From Terriglobia bacterium (lineage in GTDB: Bacteria > Acidobacteriota > Terriglobia > Terriglobales > Acidobacteriaceae): a DNA stretch of 56,084 bases. Positions 7,378 through 16,365 of the stretch are shown here, in pieces. Made by a program: the position numbers and the translations under genes. The notes below the pieces were generated by a model. It did not search any database. It was not told the origin of the DNA and was given only the letters and a program-made list of their open reading frames with translations. The DNA lies in the NCBI GenBank assembly GCA_020073165.1, contig JAIQFP010000027.1:1-56084 (forward strand). The letters run 5' to 3'. Positions within the stretch are counted from its first letter, which is position 1. Each line of letters begins with the position of its first letter.

Positions 7378-8487
7378 TCAGTTCGGAGGGCCGGGTGCTT
7401 CGCGCAACCCAGGCAGAATGTGTTGCCCTCGCCACACCATCGCGTTCTTCTGGGCGCGCTTCAATTGCCGACTGTCAAGTTCCTTTTGCAGCAGTTCCAA
7501 ATCTTCCTTTGCTTTGGGGACACCAGCCTCTGCGGCTACCAGAATCCAGGTATACGCCTTCTCCTTGTTAACGCTTAGGCCTTCACCCTTCCAGTACATC
7601 TCACCCAGATAGAGTGTCGAAGTGACGTGTCCCTGATCGACGGCGCGGGTGAACCACTTTGCGGCTTCGGTCAAGTTCTTCACCACCCCCAATCCCTGGA
7701 GATAGATCAAACCCAAACAGAAAGAACCGGGCGAATACTTCTCCTTCGCCGCGTCCTCGCACCACTGCCGGGCCTGGACAAAATCCTGTGGCACGCCACG
7801 ACCCAAAACCATCATGCTGGCGAGTTGTACGCGCGCGGCAAGGTTGCCAGCCGCCGCTGCTGCGCGATACCACTTGGCAGCTGCGGAGAGATCCGGCCTG
7901 AGTTCGACCCCTTTCTCATACATGTCCGCGAGTTTGAGATACGCGTCAATCTTTTGGTAATCCTTCAACTCAGACGCACTCCGCGCGGCTGCATCATGGC
8001 CATTGGTGCTCCCTGCATCCTCGGCCGCCAGAAACCACGCAAAGGCGATGCCGTCATTGATTGCCACGCCGTCACCGTTGTAGTAGGCGGCGCCAAGATT
8101 GAACATGGCGGCAGCATTCGTCTGCTTCGCTGCCTTGCGGTACCAGTTCACCGCTTCTTCTTTGCTCTTTTCTACACCCCGCCCCTCGCGGTACATAACC
8201 CCGAGTTCGTTTTCCGCGTCTGCGTTGCCCTGTTCCGCCGCTTTCCGATACCACTTCACCGCCAGGTCATCGTTCTGCGAAACTCCGTTCCCGTCGTCGC
8301 AAGCCCGGCCCAGCTTCAACTGTGCCGCCGAGTCGCCCACCTCCGCCTTGGTCTTGAGTTGAGAAATGTCAGACGCGCTGAGCGGGGTTGGAGTGTTCGC
8401 CTGTTGCTGAGGAGGCTGCGACGGAGGAGGGCTGGCTACCTGGGCCACAGCCAAGAGAGCTGCCCATGCGAGATGCCAGAGAAACAT
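7378..8487 (-). CDS. Secreted Sel1-repeat protein
   Basis: The 369-residue protein starts MFLWHLAWAALLAVAQVAS, a signal peptide, followed by a Pro/Gln-rich linker. The rest is a solenoid of about seven Sel1-like repeats with the pattern A-x2-x-L-G-x-x-Y-x2-G-x-G-V-x2-x4-A-x-x-W-Y-R-K-A-A-x-Q-G. Sel1 proteins are scaffolds for protein-protein contacts, here probably in the periplasm. I prefer the ATG at 8487 because the longer frame would need a TTG at 8550 and would bury the signal peptide. Confidence 0.82.
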   Translation of the reverse strand: MFLWHLAWAALLAVAQVASPPPSQPPQQQANTPTPLSASDISQLKTKAEVGDSAAQLKLGRACDDGNGVSQNDDLAVKWYRKAAEQGNADAENELGVMYREGRGVEKSKEEAVNWYRKAAKQTNAAAMFNLGAAYYNGDGVAINDGIAFAWFLAAEDAGSTNGHDAAARSASELKDYQKIDAYLKLADMYEKGVELRPDLSAAAKWYRAAAAAGNLAARVQLASMMVLGRGVPQDFVQARQWCEDAAKEKYSPGSFCLGLIYLQGLGVVKNLTEAAKWFTRAVDQGHVTSTLYLGEMYWKGEGLSVNKEKAYTWILVAAEAGVPKAKEDLELLQKELDSRQLKRAQKNAMVWRGQHILPGLREAPGPPN

Positions 8488-8605
8488 GGTGTGCTGAGTA
8501 TATCGCCGATCCGCAGAGAATCCAGTGCTGCGATCTCCCAAAAAGGACAAGCCGCCGACGGGAACCGCCAGCGGCCATTTCGCTTACAAGAATCTGGTTT
8601 TCGTT

Positions 8606-9307
8606 CTACGCCACCTTGCTCATGCGCCGCGCTTCAATTCCGTCCAGCGCCCGCCACAAGGCCTTGGCCGCACGTTCTCCGGCAGCCAGCGCTTTTTCCG
8701 CTGCCTGCGGATTCGCCTCTAACCGCTTGCCCAACTGCTGCCGCCACACCTGCGAGTGATACACATCAGCCGTGGTATGCAAGGTGAAATAGCCGCAGGT
8801 CTTTTCATCCGCGCCATACAGTTCCTGCAGCCCGCGCGCTTTCTCTTTGGCGACTTGCGGTACCTGCGACTCATAGGCATAAAAAGCAGCCAGCGCTTCC
8901 TCCGGCGTTCCGGTTTCCGCCACTCTATGGAAGAACTTCATCAGCTCTTTGATCTCGTCCAGCGGTTGATGCGCGCGCAGGTCGCGGCTGGCTCCCATGC
9001 CTTCGACAAAATCCAGCCATAGTTCCGAATGTGGCGTGGCAGGCTCGCCAAACAAATCTTCCACGCCCTTTTCATCGCTCATATTGGCCAGCACGGCCCG
9101 CCGCAACTCGCCATCCTCCAGGCGAATGCCCAGCTCGGCCAGGTAGGTGGGGAAGGCTTCCACGTGATGGTAGTAGTCCTGCGCGTATTCCCGCAGATCG
9201 TCGCGCGTGAGTTCGCCCGCCGCCCAGGCCTTATAAAAGGGATGACAAAGTAGGTCATGTTTCGCGATGCGCGCATCCAGTTCCCGGAGAAATTCTTTGG
9301 TGGTCAT
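8606..9307 (-). CDS. CADD/PqqC-like iron-dependent protein, putative pABA/folate synthesis
   Basis: The 233-residue protein belongs to the haem-oxygenase-like diiron family that includes Chlamydia CADD. The C-terminal metal pattern H-x3-D-x2-H is present in HTTADVYH (H177, D181, H184), with an upstream Glu in FYAYESQVP (E146). The N-terminal CHPFYKAW contains a Tyr (Y25) near the position of the tyrosine that CADD sacrifices to make p-aminobenzoate. The family is known to replace PabABC in folate synthesis in some bacteria; applying that here is inference. A strong AGGAG lies 5 bases before the ATG. Confidence 0.8.
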   Translation of the reverse strand: MTTKEFLRELDARIAKHDLLCHPFYKAWAAGELTRDDLREYAQDYYHHVEAFPTYLAELGIRLEDGELRRAVLANMSDEKGVEDLFGEPATPHSELWLDFVEGMGASRDLRAHQPLDEIKELMKFFHRVAETGTPEEALAAFYAYESQVPQVAKEKARGLQELYGADEKTCGYFTLHTTADVYHSQVWRQQLGKRLEANPQAAEKALAAGERAAKALWRALDGIEARRMSKVA

Positions 9308-9368
9308 GCCAACTCCTGATAAGGGAATGAAGTAACCACTATAAGTGCAGCGGGGCGGTTCAGTAAAT

Positions 9369-9377
9369 TGCTAAAAT
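9369..9377 (+). promoter_or_regulatory. Putative extended -10 promoter of mnmG
   Basis: TGCTAAAAT fits an extended -10 element (TGn plus a 5/6 match to TATAAT). No good -35 box is seen. The predicted transcript start would leave a leader of about 50 bases before mnmG. Confidence 0.4.
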
Positions 9378-9433
9378 AGATCACTACGCAGGGCGCGGAT
9401 TCTTCCTCCGATTCCTTGGGTCTTCCGGAACAA

Positions 9434-11545
9434 ATGCAGCAGTTCAACGAACAATTCGACGTCGTCGTGGTCGGCGCGGGTCATGCCGGATGCGAGGCCG
9501 CCATGGCCGCAGCCCGCATGGGGCTGCGGACCGCGCTCTACACGCTCAATGTCGATCTTATCGCGCAGATGTCTTGCAACCCCGCAGTGGGCGGCATCGC
9601 TAAAGGACACCTGGTGCGCGAAGTGGACGCGCTCGGCGGCATCATGGGCGAAGTCACCGACGCAGTCGGCATCCAGTTCCGCCTTCTCAATACCTCTCGA
9701 GGCCCCGCCGTCTGGTCTCCCCGCGCCCAGTGTGACAAGCAGGCCTATCGCCTCAAGATGCGCGATGTGCTGGAGTCGCAGCCGAACCTCAAGATCAAGC
9801 AGGCGGAAGTGGCGGAGTTGATCGTCGAAGAGTCGTTTGCCGTTGGTCGTTCGTCGTTGGCGAACACTGCCGATGCAGCCGCTCTTGCTAACGACCATCG
9901 ACCAACGACCAACCACCGCCTCTGCCGTGGCATTCGCCTGCGCGACGGCCGCACCGTAGGGGCCGCCGCCGTCATCATCACCACCGGAACCTTCCTCAAC
10001 GGACTGATTCACTGCGGCGAGCAGCAATATCCCGCCGGACGCAGCGGCGAGCCGCCCGCCGTCCTTCTCGGCGAAGCCCTGAAGAAACTCGGACTCCGTG
10101 GCTGCCGTCTCAAGACCGGCACGCCCCCGCGCCTAGATGGACGGACCATTGACTGGTCGCGCTTCCAGGTGCAGCCCGGAGACGCCGATCCTACGCCCTT
10201 CAGCTTCCGCACCCACCGCGTTGCGCACCATGACCGGCAGGTCCCCTGCTACATTGCCTGGACCACACCCGAGACCCACCGCATCATTCGCGAGAATGTG
10301 CATCGTTCCCCCATGTACAGCGGCCAGATCAAGTCCATCGGCCCGCGCTACTGCCCGTCGATTGAAGACAAGATCGTCAAGTTCCCCGACAAGACCACGC
10401 ACCAGCTATTCCTCGAGCCCGAGGGCCTGAACACCCACGAGATCTATGTCAACGGGATGAGCACGTCGCTTCCGATCGATGTTCAGATGGCAATTCTCAA
10501 GTCCATCCCCGGGCTCGACACCGCCGAGATGATGCGCCCCGGCTACGCCATTGAATACGACTCCGTCGATCCCACGGAACTCGAGCGCACGCTGGAAACC
10601 AAGAAGATCGCAGGCCTCTTCCTCGCCGGACAGATCAACGGCACCAGCGGCTACGAGGAAGCCGCGTGCCAGGGCATCATGGCGGGAATCAATGCCGCGC
10701 TGAAGGTGAAGAACGAGCCACCGCTCATTCTCGACCGCACCGAGGCCTACACCGCGATCCTCATCGACGACCTCATCTCCAAAGGCACCAACGAGCCTTA
10801 CCGCATGTTCACCTCGCGCGCCGAATTCCGCCTGCACCTGCGGATTGACAACGCCGACCGCCGCCTCACCCCCCACGGCCGCCGCGTCGGCTTGATCTCC
10901 GACGCCGCCTGGGACGGGCACCTCGCCAAGCAGCAGCGACTGGAAGCGGTGAGGCAGCTGCTGGAAAAGACGAAGCTGACGTCTGAAATGATCGCGAGGA
11001 TTCAAGAGGCGACCGCATCCCTCCCTCCCTGTCATCCTGAGCGGAGTGAGGCGCAGCCGAACGTAGTCGAAGGACCTTGTGTTCCGCAGGCTGATTGGAC
11101 TTCCGTCCTCGGCCAGACCTGTGCTCAGCTGCTCAAGCGTCCGGAAGTTGCTATCGAGCAACTCGTGCCTCTGGTGCGTGAGCTGACTCCGAGCTTCTTT
11201 GAAGGAAGGGATTCCTCGGCGGCCCCGGCAGTTTTCCTTTCCAGCGAAATCCGCAATGAACTCAAGTCAGTCGAAACCGAGATCAAGTACGAAGGCTACC
11301 TGCAACAGCAGCAGCGCGCCATTGATCGCCTGAAGAAGGCCGAGCAGCGCACTATTCCGGAGTGGTTCGATTATCGCAATGTCAGCGGGCTCTCCCGCGA
11401 GATGCAGGAAACGCTGGTCAAGGTCCGTCCCCGCACCTTGGGCCACGCCTCGCGCATCCCCGGCGTTACGCCGGCGGCGGTGTCGCTGGTGCACGTCTAC
11501 ATTGAAATCCAGGCCAAACGCCGCGAACAGGCCGCCGCCCTCTAA
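9434..11545 (+). CDS. mnmG: tRNA uridine 5-carboxymethylaminomethyl modification enzyme MnmG (GidA)
   Basis: MnmG with MnmE installs the cmnm5 group on wobble uridine using FAD and methylene-THF. The FAD Rossmann motif [21 protein letters not shown] is at the start, followed by [31 protein letters not shown], the catalytic-Cys regions, [21 protein letters not shown] and [18 protein letters not shown] start at the ATG at 9434; the frame also opens at a TTG 18 bp upstream. At 703 residues it is about 70 longer than the E. coli protein. Two repeat-derived insertions, around 9838-9915 and 11031-11076, explain much of the excess. A mnmE gene is not in the window. Confidence 0.96.
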   Translation: MQQFNEQFDVVVVGAGHAGCEAAMAAARMGLRTALYTLNVDLIAQMSCNPAVGGIAKGHLVREVDALGGIMGEVTDAVGIQFRLLNTSRGPAVWSPRAQCDKQAYRLKMRDVLESQPNLKIKQAEVAELIVEESFAVGRSSLANTADAAALANDHRPTTNHRLCRGIRLRDGRTVGAAAVIITTGTFLNGLIHCGEQQYPAGRSGEPPAVLLGEALKKLGLRGCRLKTGTPPRLDGRTIDWSRFQVQPGDADPTPFSFRTHRVAHHDRQVPCYIAWTTPETHRIIRENVHRSPMYSGQIKSIGPRYCPSIEDKIVKFPDKTTHQLFLEPEGLNTHEIYVNGMSTSLPIDVQMAILKSIPGLDTAEMMRPGYAIEYDSVDPTELERTLETKKIAGLFLAGQINGTSGYEEAACQGIMAGINAALKVKNEPPLILDRTEAYTAILIDDLISKGTNEPYRMFTSRAEFRLHLRIDNADRRLTPHGRRVGLISDAAWDGHLAKQQRLEAVRQLLEKTKLTSEMIARIQEATASLPPCHPERSEAQPNVVEGPCVPQADWTSVLGQTCAQLLKRPEVAIEQLVPLVRELTPSFFEGRDSSAAPAVFLSSEIRNELKSVETEIKYEGYLQQQQRAIDRLKKAEQRTIPEWFDYRNVSGLSREMQETLVKVRPRTLGHASRIPGVTPAAVSLVHVYIEIQAKRREQAAAL
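9838..9915. repeat. In-frame inverted-repeat insertion inside mnmG (first)
   Basis: Two imperfect inverted arms (CGTTGGTCGTTCGTCGTTGG at 9841-9860 and TAACGACCATCGACCAACGA at 9889-9908) flank a short centre. They encode about 26 residues ([20 protein letters not shown] and on) placed just before [23 protein letters not shown], where other MnmG proteins have a short turn. The frame is preserved. Confidence 0.65.
11031..11076 (+). repeat. In-frame insertion of repeat R3 inside mnmG (second)
   Basis: The sequence GTCATCCTGAGCGGAGTGAG...GTAGTCGAAGGACC is translated as [16 protein letters not shown]. The same CCTGAGCGnAGTnGAAGG-type element occurs as intergenic DNA at 55854-55878. It sits in the C-terminal helical part of MnmG between conserved blocks. 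Confidence 0.75.
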
Positions 11546-11642
11546 TCGTTCTCATCACAGAGTCACTCTCAGAATACGCCGGAGGACTTGTTTGGCTGAG
11601 TGCTGAGTGCAGAAGGATGCTCTGTGGTAAAAAAGGGTCGCC

Positions 11643-12833
11643 ATGCTCAACGCTCGCCAGCACTTCCCCGGTCTCCTGGGCAAGGTTTTTCTCGACGCCG
11701 CCTGCATCTCCCTCGCTCCCCGCCCTGCGGTCGAGGCCATCCAGAAGTTTCTCGACCTCTCCATGATTTGCCCACATGAGTCCGCCACCGCCCAGCACAT
11801 CGTCATGGACGAAATGCGCGCCGCGGCTCGTCCCGCCGCCGCTCGCCTCATCAACGCCCACCAAGATGAGATAGCCTTGGTCGAGAGCACGACCCACGGC
11901 CTGTCCCTGGCCGCCGACGCCATCCCGCTCGATCCCGGCGACCGTGTGCTGCTCTGCGATCTGGAATTCATGGAAGTCGCCATTCCATGGGTACAGAAGA
12001 AGAAAGACGGCATTGAAATCGACGTGGTTCCCAACCGTAACGGGGAAATCCATATCGATGATCTTGCCGACCGCCTCACGCCTCGCACGAAAGTAGTCGC
12101 CGTGAGCTCCGTACAATGGACGAACGGCTACCGCCTCGACCTCGCCGCGCTCAGCCGCCTCTGCCGCGATCGCAAGATCTGGCTGCTGGTGGACGCCATC
12201 CAGCAACTCGGCGCCATTCCGCTCGACGTGCAGCAGACGCCGGTGGATATCCTTGCCTGCGGCGGGCATAAGTGGCTCAATGCGCCTTTCGGCTGCGGGT
12301 TTCTCTATATCCGGCGTGACATGCTGGCCAAGCTTCGGCCACCCCTCACCGGCTATCTCTCCGTCCAGGATCCGCCGGGCGGGTGGGGTGAATACTTCCA
12401 GACGCCCACCACCACCCCGGTTCAGGATTACGCCTTCGTACCCGCGGCTCGCCGCCTCGAAACCGGCGGGACGGCGAATTATCCCGGCGCAGTTGGCCTG
12501 GCGGCCTCCCTTAACCTCATCCACAGTCTCGGGCAGCAACCGATCGCCGAACATATCTTCTCGCTCACCGAACAACTCCTCGCCGGACTCGACCGGCTGC
12601 CAGTCACCGTGGTGACACCCCGAGAACGCAAGAATCGTTCCGGCATCGTTACCTTCTCCGCTGGTTCCGCGGACGAAAACGTCAGACTCATGAACCGGCT
12701 GCTGGAGAAGAGAATTCTGGTCTCGGTGCGTTACACCTCGAACGTCGGCGGTGTCCGCGTTTCTTGTCACTTCTACAATTCCGCGGAAGACATCGAAACC
12801 CTGCTTGCCGAGTTGAGACGCATACTAAGTTAA
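11643..12833 (+). CDS. Class V aminotransferase (cysteine desulfurase-like PLP enzyme)
   Basis: The 396-residue protein has the fold-type I PLP signatures of class V: VFLDAACISLAPRPAVEAI at the N-terminus, TTHGLSLAADAI, VSSVQWTNGYRLDL, LLVDAIQQLGAIPLDV (PLP-binding Asp) and GGHKWLNAPFGCGFLYI with the Schiff-base lysine at K210. The C-terminal domain ends in GVRVSCHFYNSAEDIETLL. There is no clear cysteine-desulfurase active-site Cys loop, and no iron-sulphur genes are adjacent, so an isopenicillin-N-epimerase/kynureninase-like or other desulfurase-like role is possible. Substrate not assigned. About 100 bp after mnmG. Confidence 0.88.
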   Translation: MLNARQHFPGLLGKVFLDAACISLAPRPAVEAIQKFLDLSMICPHESATAQHIVMDEMRAAARPAAARLINAHQDEIALVESTTHGLSLAADAIPLDPGDRVLLCDLEFMEVAIPWVQKKKDGIEIDVVPNRNGEIHIDDLADRLTPRTKVVAVSSVQWTNGYRLDLAALSRLCRDRKIWLLVDAIQQLGAIPLDVQQTPVDILACGGHKWLNAPFGCGFLYIRRDMLAKLRPPLTGYLSVQDPPGGWGEYFQTPTTTPVQDYAFVPAARRLETGGTANYPGAVGLAASLNLIHSLGQQPIAEHIFSLTEQLLAGLDRLPVTVVTPRERKNRSGIVTFSAGSADENVRLMNRLLEKRILVSVRYTSNVGGVRVSCHFYNSAEDIETLLAELRRILS

Positions 12834-12971
12834 GCTCTGGCCCAACCCGGCTGACCCTAACAAGACACTAGGAATCTGTCTTCAACCGTGGCAACGATTT
12901 TTCTGCCCGCGAGCGATTCCCCAACCGCGCGCCACCCGCTACAATAGCTGCGCCTTTCCCGTCTACTCGCC

Positions 12972-15050
12972 ATGAAAACGACACGACTACTCGTCCTCTT
13001 CTTCGCCGGATGTTTCCTGCTCGCAGCCCGGGCGCAGAATGCGTCCGAAGGTCCCAAGCTGCAGCACTTCGATCCCAACCAAGCCGACCGTTCGCTGGAT
13101 CCATGCCAGGACTTCTACAAGTTCGCCTGCGGCAAATGGTTTGCGGCCAACCCGATCCCGGCGGACCAGGTTTACTGGGACACCTCCGGCGATCTCGAGA
13201 AGTGGAACGAAACCGTCTTGCGCGAAACCATGGAGAAGGCCTCCGCCAACGCCCCGGACCGCACGCCGGTGCAGCAGAAGGTGGGCGACTTCTGGGCGGC
13301 CTGTATCGACGAGAAGGCAGTGAACCAGGCTGGCAATCGCGATCTTGCGCCCGAACTGCGCCGCATTGACGCCTTACATAGCAAGAGCGAACTGGCTGAC
13401 GAACTCGCACACCTGCACATGACCGTCCCCGCGGCCTGGGAGTTCGGCAACAACGCCGCCCGAGCGCCGTTTTTCGGCTTCGGTTCCGGACAGGACCTCG
13501 ACAATGCTTCGCTCGTTGTGCTGTTCGTGGATCAAGGCGGCATGGGCCTGCCGGGCCGGGATTTCTACCTGAAGGACGATGCGAAATCCAGCGAGATTCG
13601 CTCCCAATACGTGAGCCACGTCAGCAAGATGCTGGCGCTCTCCGGCGAGGGCATAGGCCAGGCGGACAATGACGCGGCGATGATTCTCACTATGGAAACG
13701 GCCATGGCGAAGGTGGCCATGGACAATGTGAGCCGCCGCGATCCCAAGAACCTGAACAACAAGATGTCGCTCGCACAGTTGCAGGCCCTGACGCCGTCCT
13801 TCGCCTGGAAGCGCTACCTTGACCTGGTGGGAGCGCCCGCGCCCGACCACTACCTGGTGACCTCTCCCGAGTTCTTCAAAGGCCTGGAGCAAATCCTCCA
13901 GCAACATCCGCTGGAGCACTGGCAAGCCTATCTACGCTGGCACCTGGTACACGGCTCCGCCCCCTACCTGGCCAAGCCGTTCGTGGACGAAAATTTTGAT
14001 TTCTATGCGCACACGCTCGTCGGCGCTCCCGAACAGTTGCCCCGCTGGCGCCGCTGCGTGCGCGCCGCCGACAACTACCTGGGCGAAGCCCTGGGCCAGG
14101 CGTATGTGGAGCGCGCCTTCCCGCCGGAGAGTAAACGGCAAGCCGTGCAACTGGTGCACGATGTTGAAGCGGCCCTCGACCGTGACATCGACAGTCTCGA
14201 CTGGATGACACCCGACACTAGGAAACAGGCGCAGGGAAAGCTGCATTCCATCGAGGACAAGATCGGCTATCCCGATCACTGGCGGGATTACTCTTCGGTC
14301 GCCATCACGCGTGACAGTTATCTGAATAATGTCCATGCCGCCACCGCTTTCGAGTTCCATCGCCAACTCGCCAAGGTGGGCAAACCGGTCGACCGCAGCG
14401 AATGGGGGATGACGCCTCCCACCATCAACGCCTACTACGATGCCCAGCTCAACACCATCAATTTTCCCGCCGGCATCCTGCAGCCGCCTTCCTTCGAGCC
14501 CCAGGCCGACGCGGCCGTCAACTACGGTGGGATTGGCGCCGCTATCGGTCACGAGATCACCCACGGCTTCGATGACGAGGGCCGCAAGTTTGACGCCAAC
14601 GGCAATCTCCACGACTGGTGGACGTCACAGGATGCCAAGGCTTATGAAGAGCGCGGCAAATGCATTGCCGACCAGTACACGCAGGATGTTCCCGAAGCCG
14701 GTGTAAAGCAGGACGGCCGGCTTACCCAGGGAGAAGATACCGCTGACAACGGCGGCACCCGCATTGCCTTCATGGCTCTCCAGGCCCGGTTGCAGAAAGA
14801 CGGGATTGCGCTCGATGCCAAGGGCGCCGATGGCTGGACCGCGCGCCAGCGCTTCTTCCTCTCCTACGCCAACTCCTGGTGTACCGAGGCGCGCCCCGAA
14901 GCCATCCGGACCCAGGTCCTCACCAATCCGCATTCGTTCCCCCGCTACCGGGTGAACAACGTGGTTTCCGACATGCCAGAGTTCCAGCAGGCCTTCGGCT
15001 GCAAGAAAGGGACTCCCATGGTCCGCGAGAATGCCTGCCGGGTGTGGTGA
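12972..15050 (+). CDS. Secreted M13-family zinc metallopeptidase (PepO/neprilysin-like)
   Basis: The 692-residue protein has a signal peptide (MKTTRLLVLFFAGCFLLAAR-A) and the two M13 domains. The zinc site is IGHEITHGFDDEG (HEITH at 527-531), with the third ligand in GEDTADNGG (E588; the family commonly has GENIADNGG). Substrate-binding NAYYD and the C-terminal CRVW motif are present. It should cleave oligopeptides in the periplasm or outside the cell. A TACAAT at 12940-12945 could be the -10 of its promoter, with a poor -35. Confidence 0.95.
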   Translation: MKTTRLLVLFFAGCFLLAARAQNASEGPKLQHFDPNQADRSLDPCQDFYKFACGKWFAANPIPADQVYWDTSGDLEKWNETVLRETMEKASANAPDRTPVQQKVGDFWAACIDEKAVNQAGNRDLAPELRRIDALHSKSELADELAHLHMTVPAAWEFGNNAARAPFFGFGSGQDLDNASLVVLFVDQGGMGLPGRDFYLKDDAKSSEIRSQYVSHVSKMLALSGEGIGQADNDAAMILTMETAMAKVAMDNVSRRDPKNLNNKMSLAQLQALTPSFAWKRYLDLVGAPAPDHYLVTSPEFFKGLEQILQQHPLEHWQAYLRWHLVHGSAPYLAKPFVDENFDFYAHTLVGAPEQLPRWRRCVRAADNYLGEALGQAYVERAFPPESKRQAVQLVHDVEAALDRDIDSLDWMTPDTRKQAQGKLHSIEDKIGYPDHWRDYSSVAITRDSYLNNVHAATAFEFHRQLAKVGKPVDRSEWGMTPPTINAYYDAQLNTINFPAGILQPPSFEPQADAAVNYGGIGAAIGHEITHGFDDEGRKFDANGNLHDWWTSQDAKAYEERGKCIADQYTQDVPEAGVKQDGRLTQGEDTADNGGTRIAFMALQARLQKDGIALDAKGADGWTARQRFFLSYANSWCTEARPEAIRTQVLTNPHSFPRYRVNNVVSDMPEFQQAFGCKKGTPMVRENACRVW

Positions 15051-15055
15051 ATGCG

Positions 15056-15559
15056 ATGCATGCTCACGCCAAGCCGTACAGCCTGTGCTACACGCAGATC
15101 GACAGCCCAGTCGGACCCTTAATGCTGGTGGGTGACGACGCCGGTTTGCGGCGGCTCGAGTTTGTAAAAGGAAGGCCGCGGCCGGATCCGGCGTGGCGTG
15201 AGGATGCTGCTCCCTTGCAGGACGCCATCCGCCAGCTCAGGGCCTATTTCGCCGGTAAGCTGGAAAGGTTCGATATCCCGCTTGCCCCCGAGGGAACCCC
15301 GTTCCAGCGCCAGGTGTGGAAACGTCTCTGCGAGATACCTTATGGTGAGACCATCTCTTACGGTGAACTGGCTCGGCGCATCGGGAATCCCAAGGCGTCG
15401 CGCGCGGTAGGACTGGCCAACGGCTCCAACCCCATTGCCATCGTGATCCCTTGCCACCGCGTCATCGGTAGCAATGGCAAACTGACGGGGTACGGCGGCG
15501 GCCTCCCCCTCAAAGAAAAGCTGCTCGCCCTCGAGCGCCGTCAATTGACGCTATTGTGA
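15056..15559 (+). CDS. ogt: Methylated-DNA--[protein]-cysteine S-methyltransferase
   Basis: The 167-residue protein is an MGMT/Ogt DNA repair enzyme that transfers the O6-methyl group from guanine to its own Cys in a suicide reaction. The active site IPCHRVIGSNGKLTGYGGG is intact (Cys133), preceded by the HTH region PYGETISYGELARRIGNPKASRAVG. It starts 5 bp after the M13 peptidase stop, so the two are probably cotranscribed. No Ada regulatory domain is fused. Confidence 0.95.
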   Translation: MHAHAKPYSLCYTQIDSPVGPLMLVGDDAGLRRLEFVKGRPRPDPAWREDAAPLQDAIRQLRAYFAGKLERFDIPLAPEGTPFQRQVWKRLCEIPYGETISYGELARRIGNPKASRAVGLANGSNPIAIVIPCHRVIGSNGKLTGYGGGLPLKEKLLALERRQLTLL

Positions 15560-15737
15560 AGCATGTCGGCCGTCTTCACCCCAAGAGATCGGCATTTCTC
15601 CGCGTCCTTTGCGGCGTTGCTTTGCGATCTTCGCGGTTTAGGATTTTTTCTGCGCCGGAATTAACACTCGGAACCCGCTTCGGTTACCATAGATACACAG
15701 ATTGAGTACCAGAAACCTCGACTCCCCGCATCTAATT

Positions 15738-16334
15738 ATGGCAATGAAAAGGAACCTCACTTTAGCAGTTCTGGCAGTCGTCCTGCTCGCGTCCCTGGCT
15801 TCGGCCCAGGATGCCAGCACCGCGCTCAAGCCGCCCAAGGGCGCGCAGGTGGCCATCGTGGTCTTCGAAGACTTGCAGTGCCCCGATTGCCGCCGCGCGG
15901 CTCCCCTGGTCGCGCAAGCTGGCAAGACCTACAAGATTCCGGTCATCCGCCACGACTTCCCGCTGCCCTTTCACAACTGGTCGTTCGAGGCCGCCGTGAT
16001 CGCCCGTTATTTCGACACCCATTCCAAGCAATTGGGCATTGACTTCCGCGACTACATGTTTGAGCACCAACCGGAGGTCACACCCCAGAACCTGCGCGGC
16101 TTCGCCGAGAAGTTTGCCGCCGAGCACAAGGTGGACTTGCCCTTCGTGGTTGATCCCCAGGGCAAACTCGCGGCAGCCGTGATCGCCGACCGCGACCTCG
16201 GCCAGCGGGTGGGCATCGAGCACACCCCGACCATCTACGTAGTCAGCAACAAGACCCAGGGCAAGCCTTTCGTGGAAGTCGTGGACCGCAGCCAGTTGTT
16301 CCAGCTGATCGACGCCATGAAGCGCGGTGAGTAG
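15738..16334 (+). CDS. Periplasmic thioredoxin-fold (DsbA-like) protein
   Basis: The 198-residue protein has a signal peptide (MAMKRNLTLAVLAVVLLASL-ASAQ), a strand followed by VVFEDLQCPDCRRAAPLV with redox motif CPDC (48-51), an inserted helical part and the cis-Pro loop HTPTIYVV. This is the Thioredoxin_4/DsbA-like layout, so it is likely a thiol-disulphide oxidoreductase outside the cytoplasm. The ATG at 15738 is preferred over an upstream TTG. It converges with the WG-repeat gene, 31 bp away. Confidence 0.87.
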   Translation: MAMKRNLTLAVLAVVLLASLASAQDASTALKPPKGAQVAIVVFEDLQCPDCRRAAPLVAQAGKTYKIPVIRHDFPLPFHNWSFEAAVIARYFDTHSKQLGIDFRDYMFEHQPEVTPQNLRGFAEKFAAEHKVDLPFVVDPQGKLAAAVIADRDLGQRVGIEHTPTIYVVSNKTQGKPFVEVVDRSQLFQLIDAMKRGE

Positions 16335-16365
16335 CTGGGCTGGGCATTTGCTTTCGGAAGTTAAG

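Noticed and set aside
11466-12770. 434-codon frame antisense to the class V aminotransferase
   Set aside because: It has no ribosome-binding site or domain, and the opposite strand has an intact PLP-enzyme.
13932-14612. Antisense frame in the M13 peptidase gene
   Set aside because: It is a shadow of the M13 reading frame; zinc motifs are on the plus strand.
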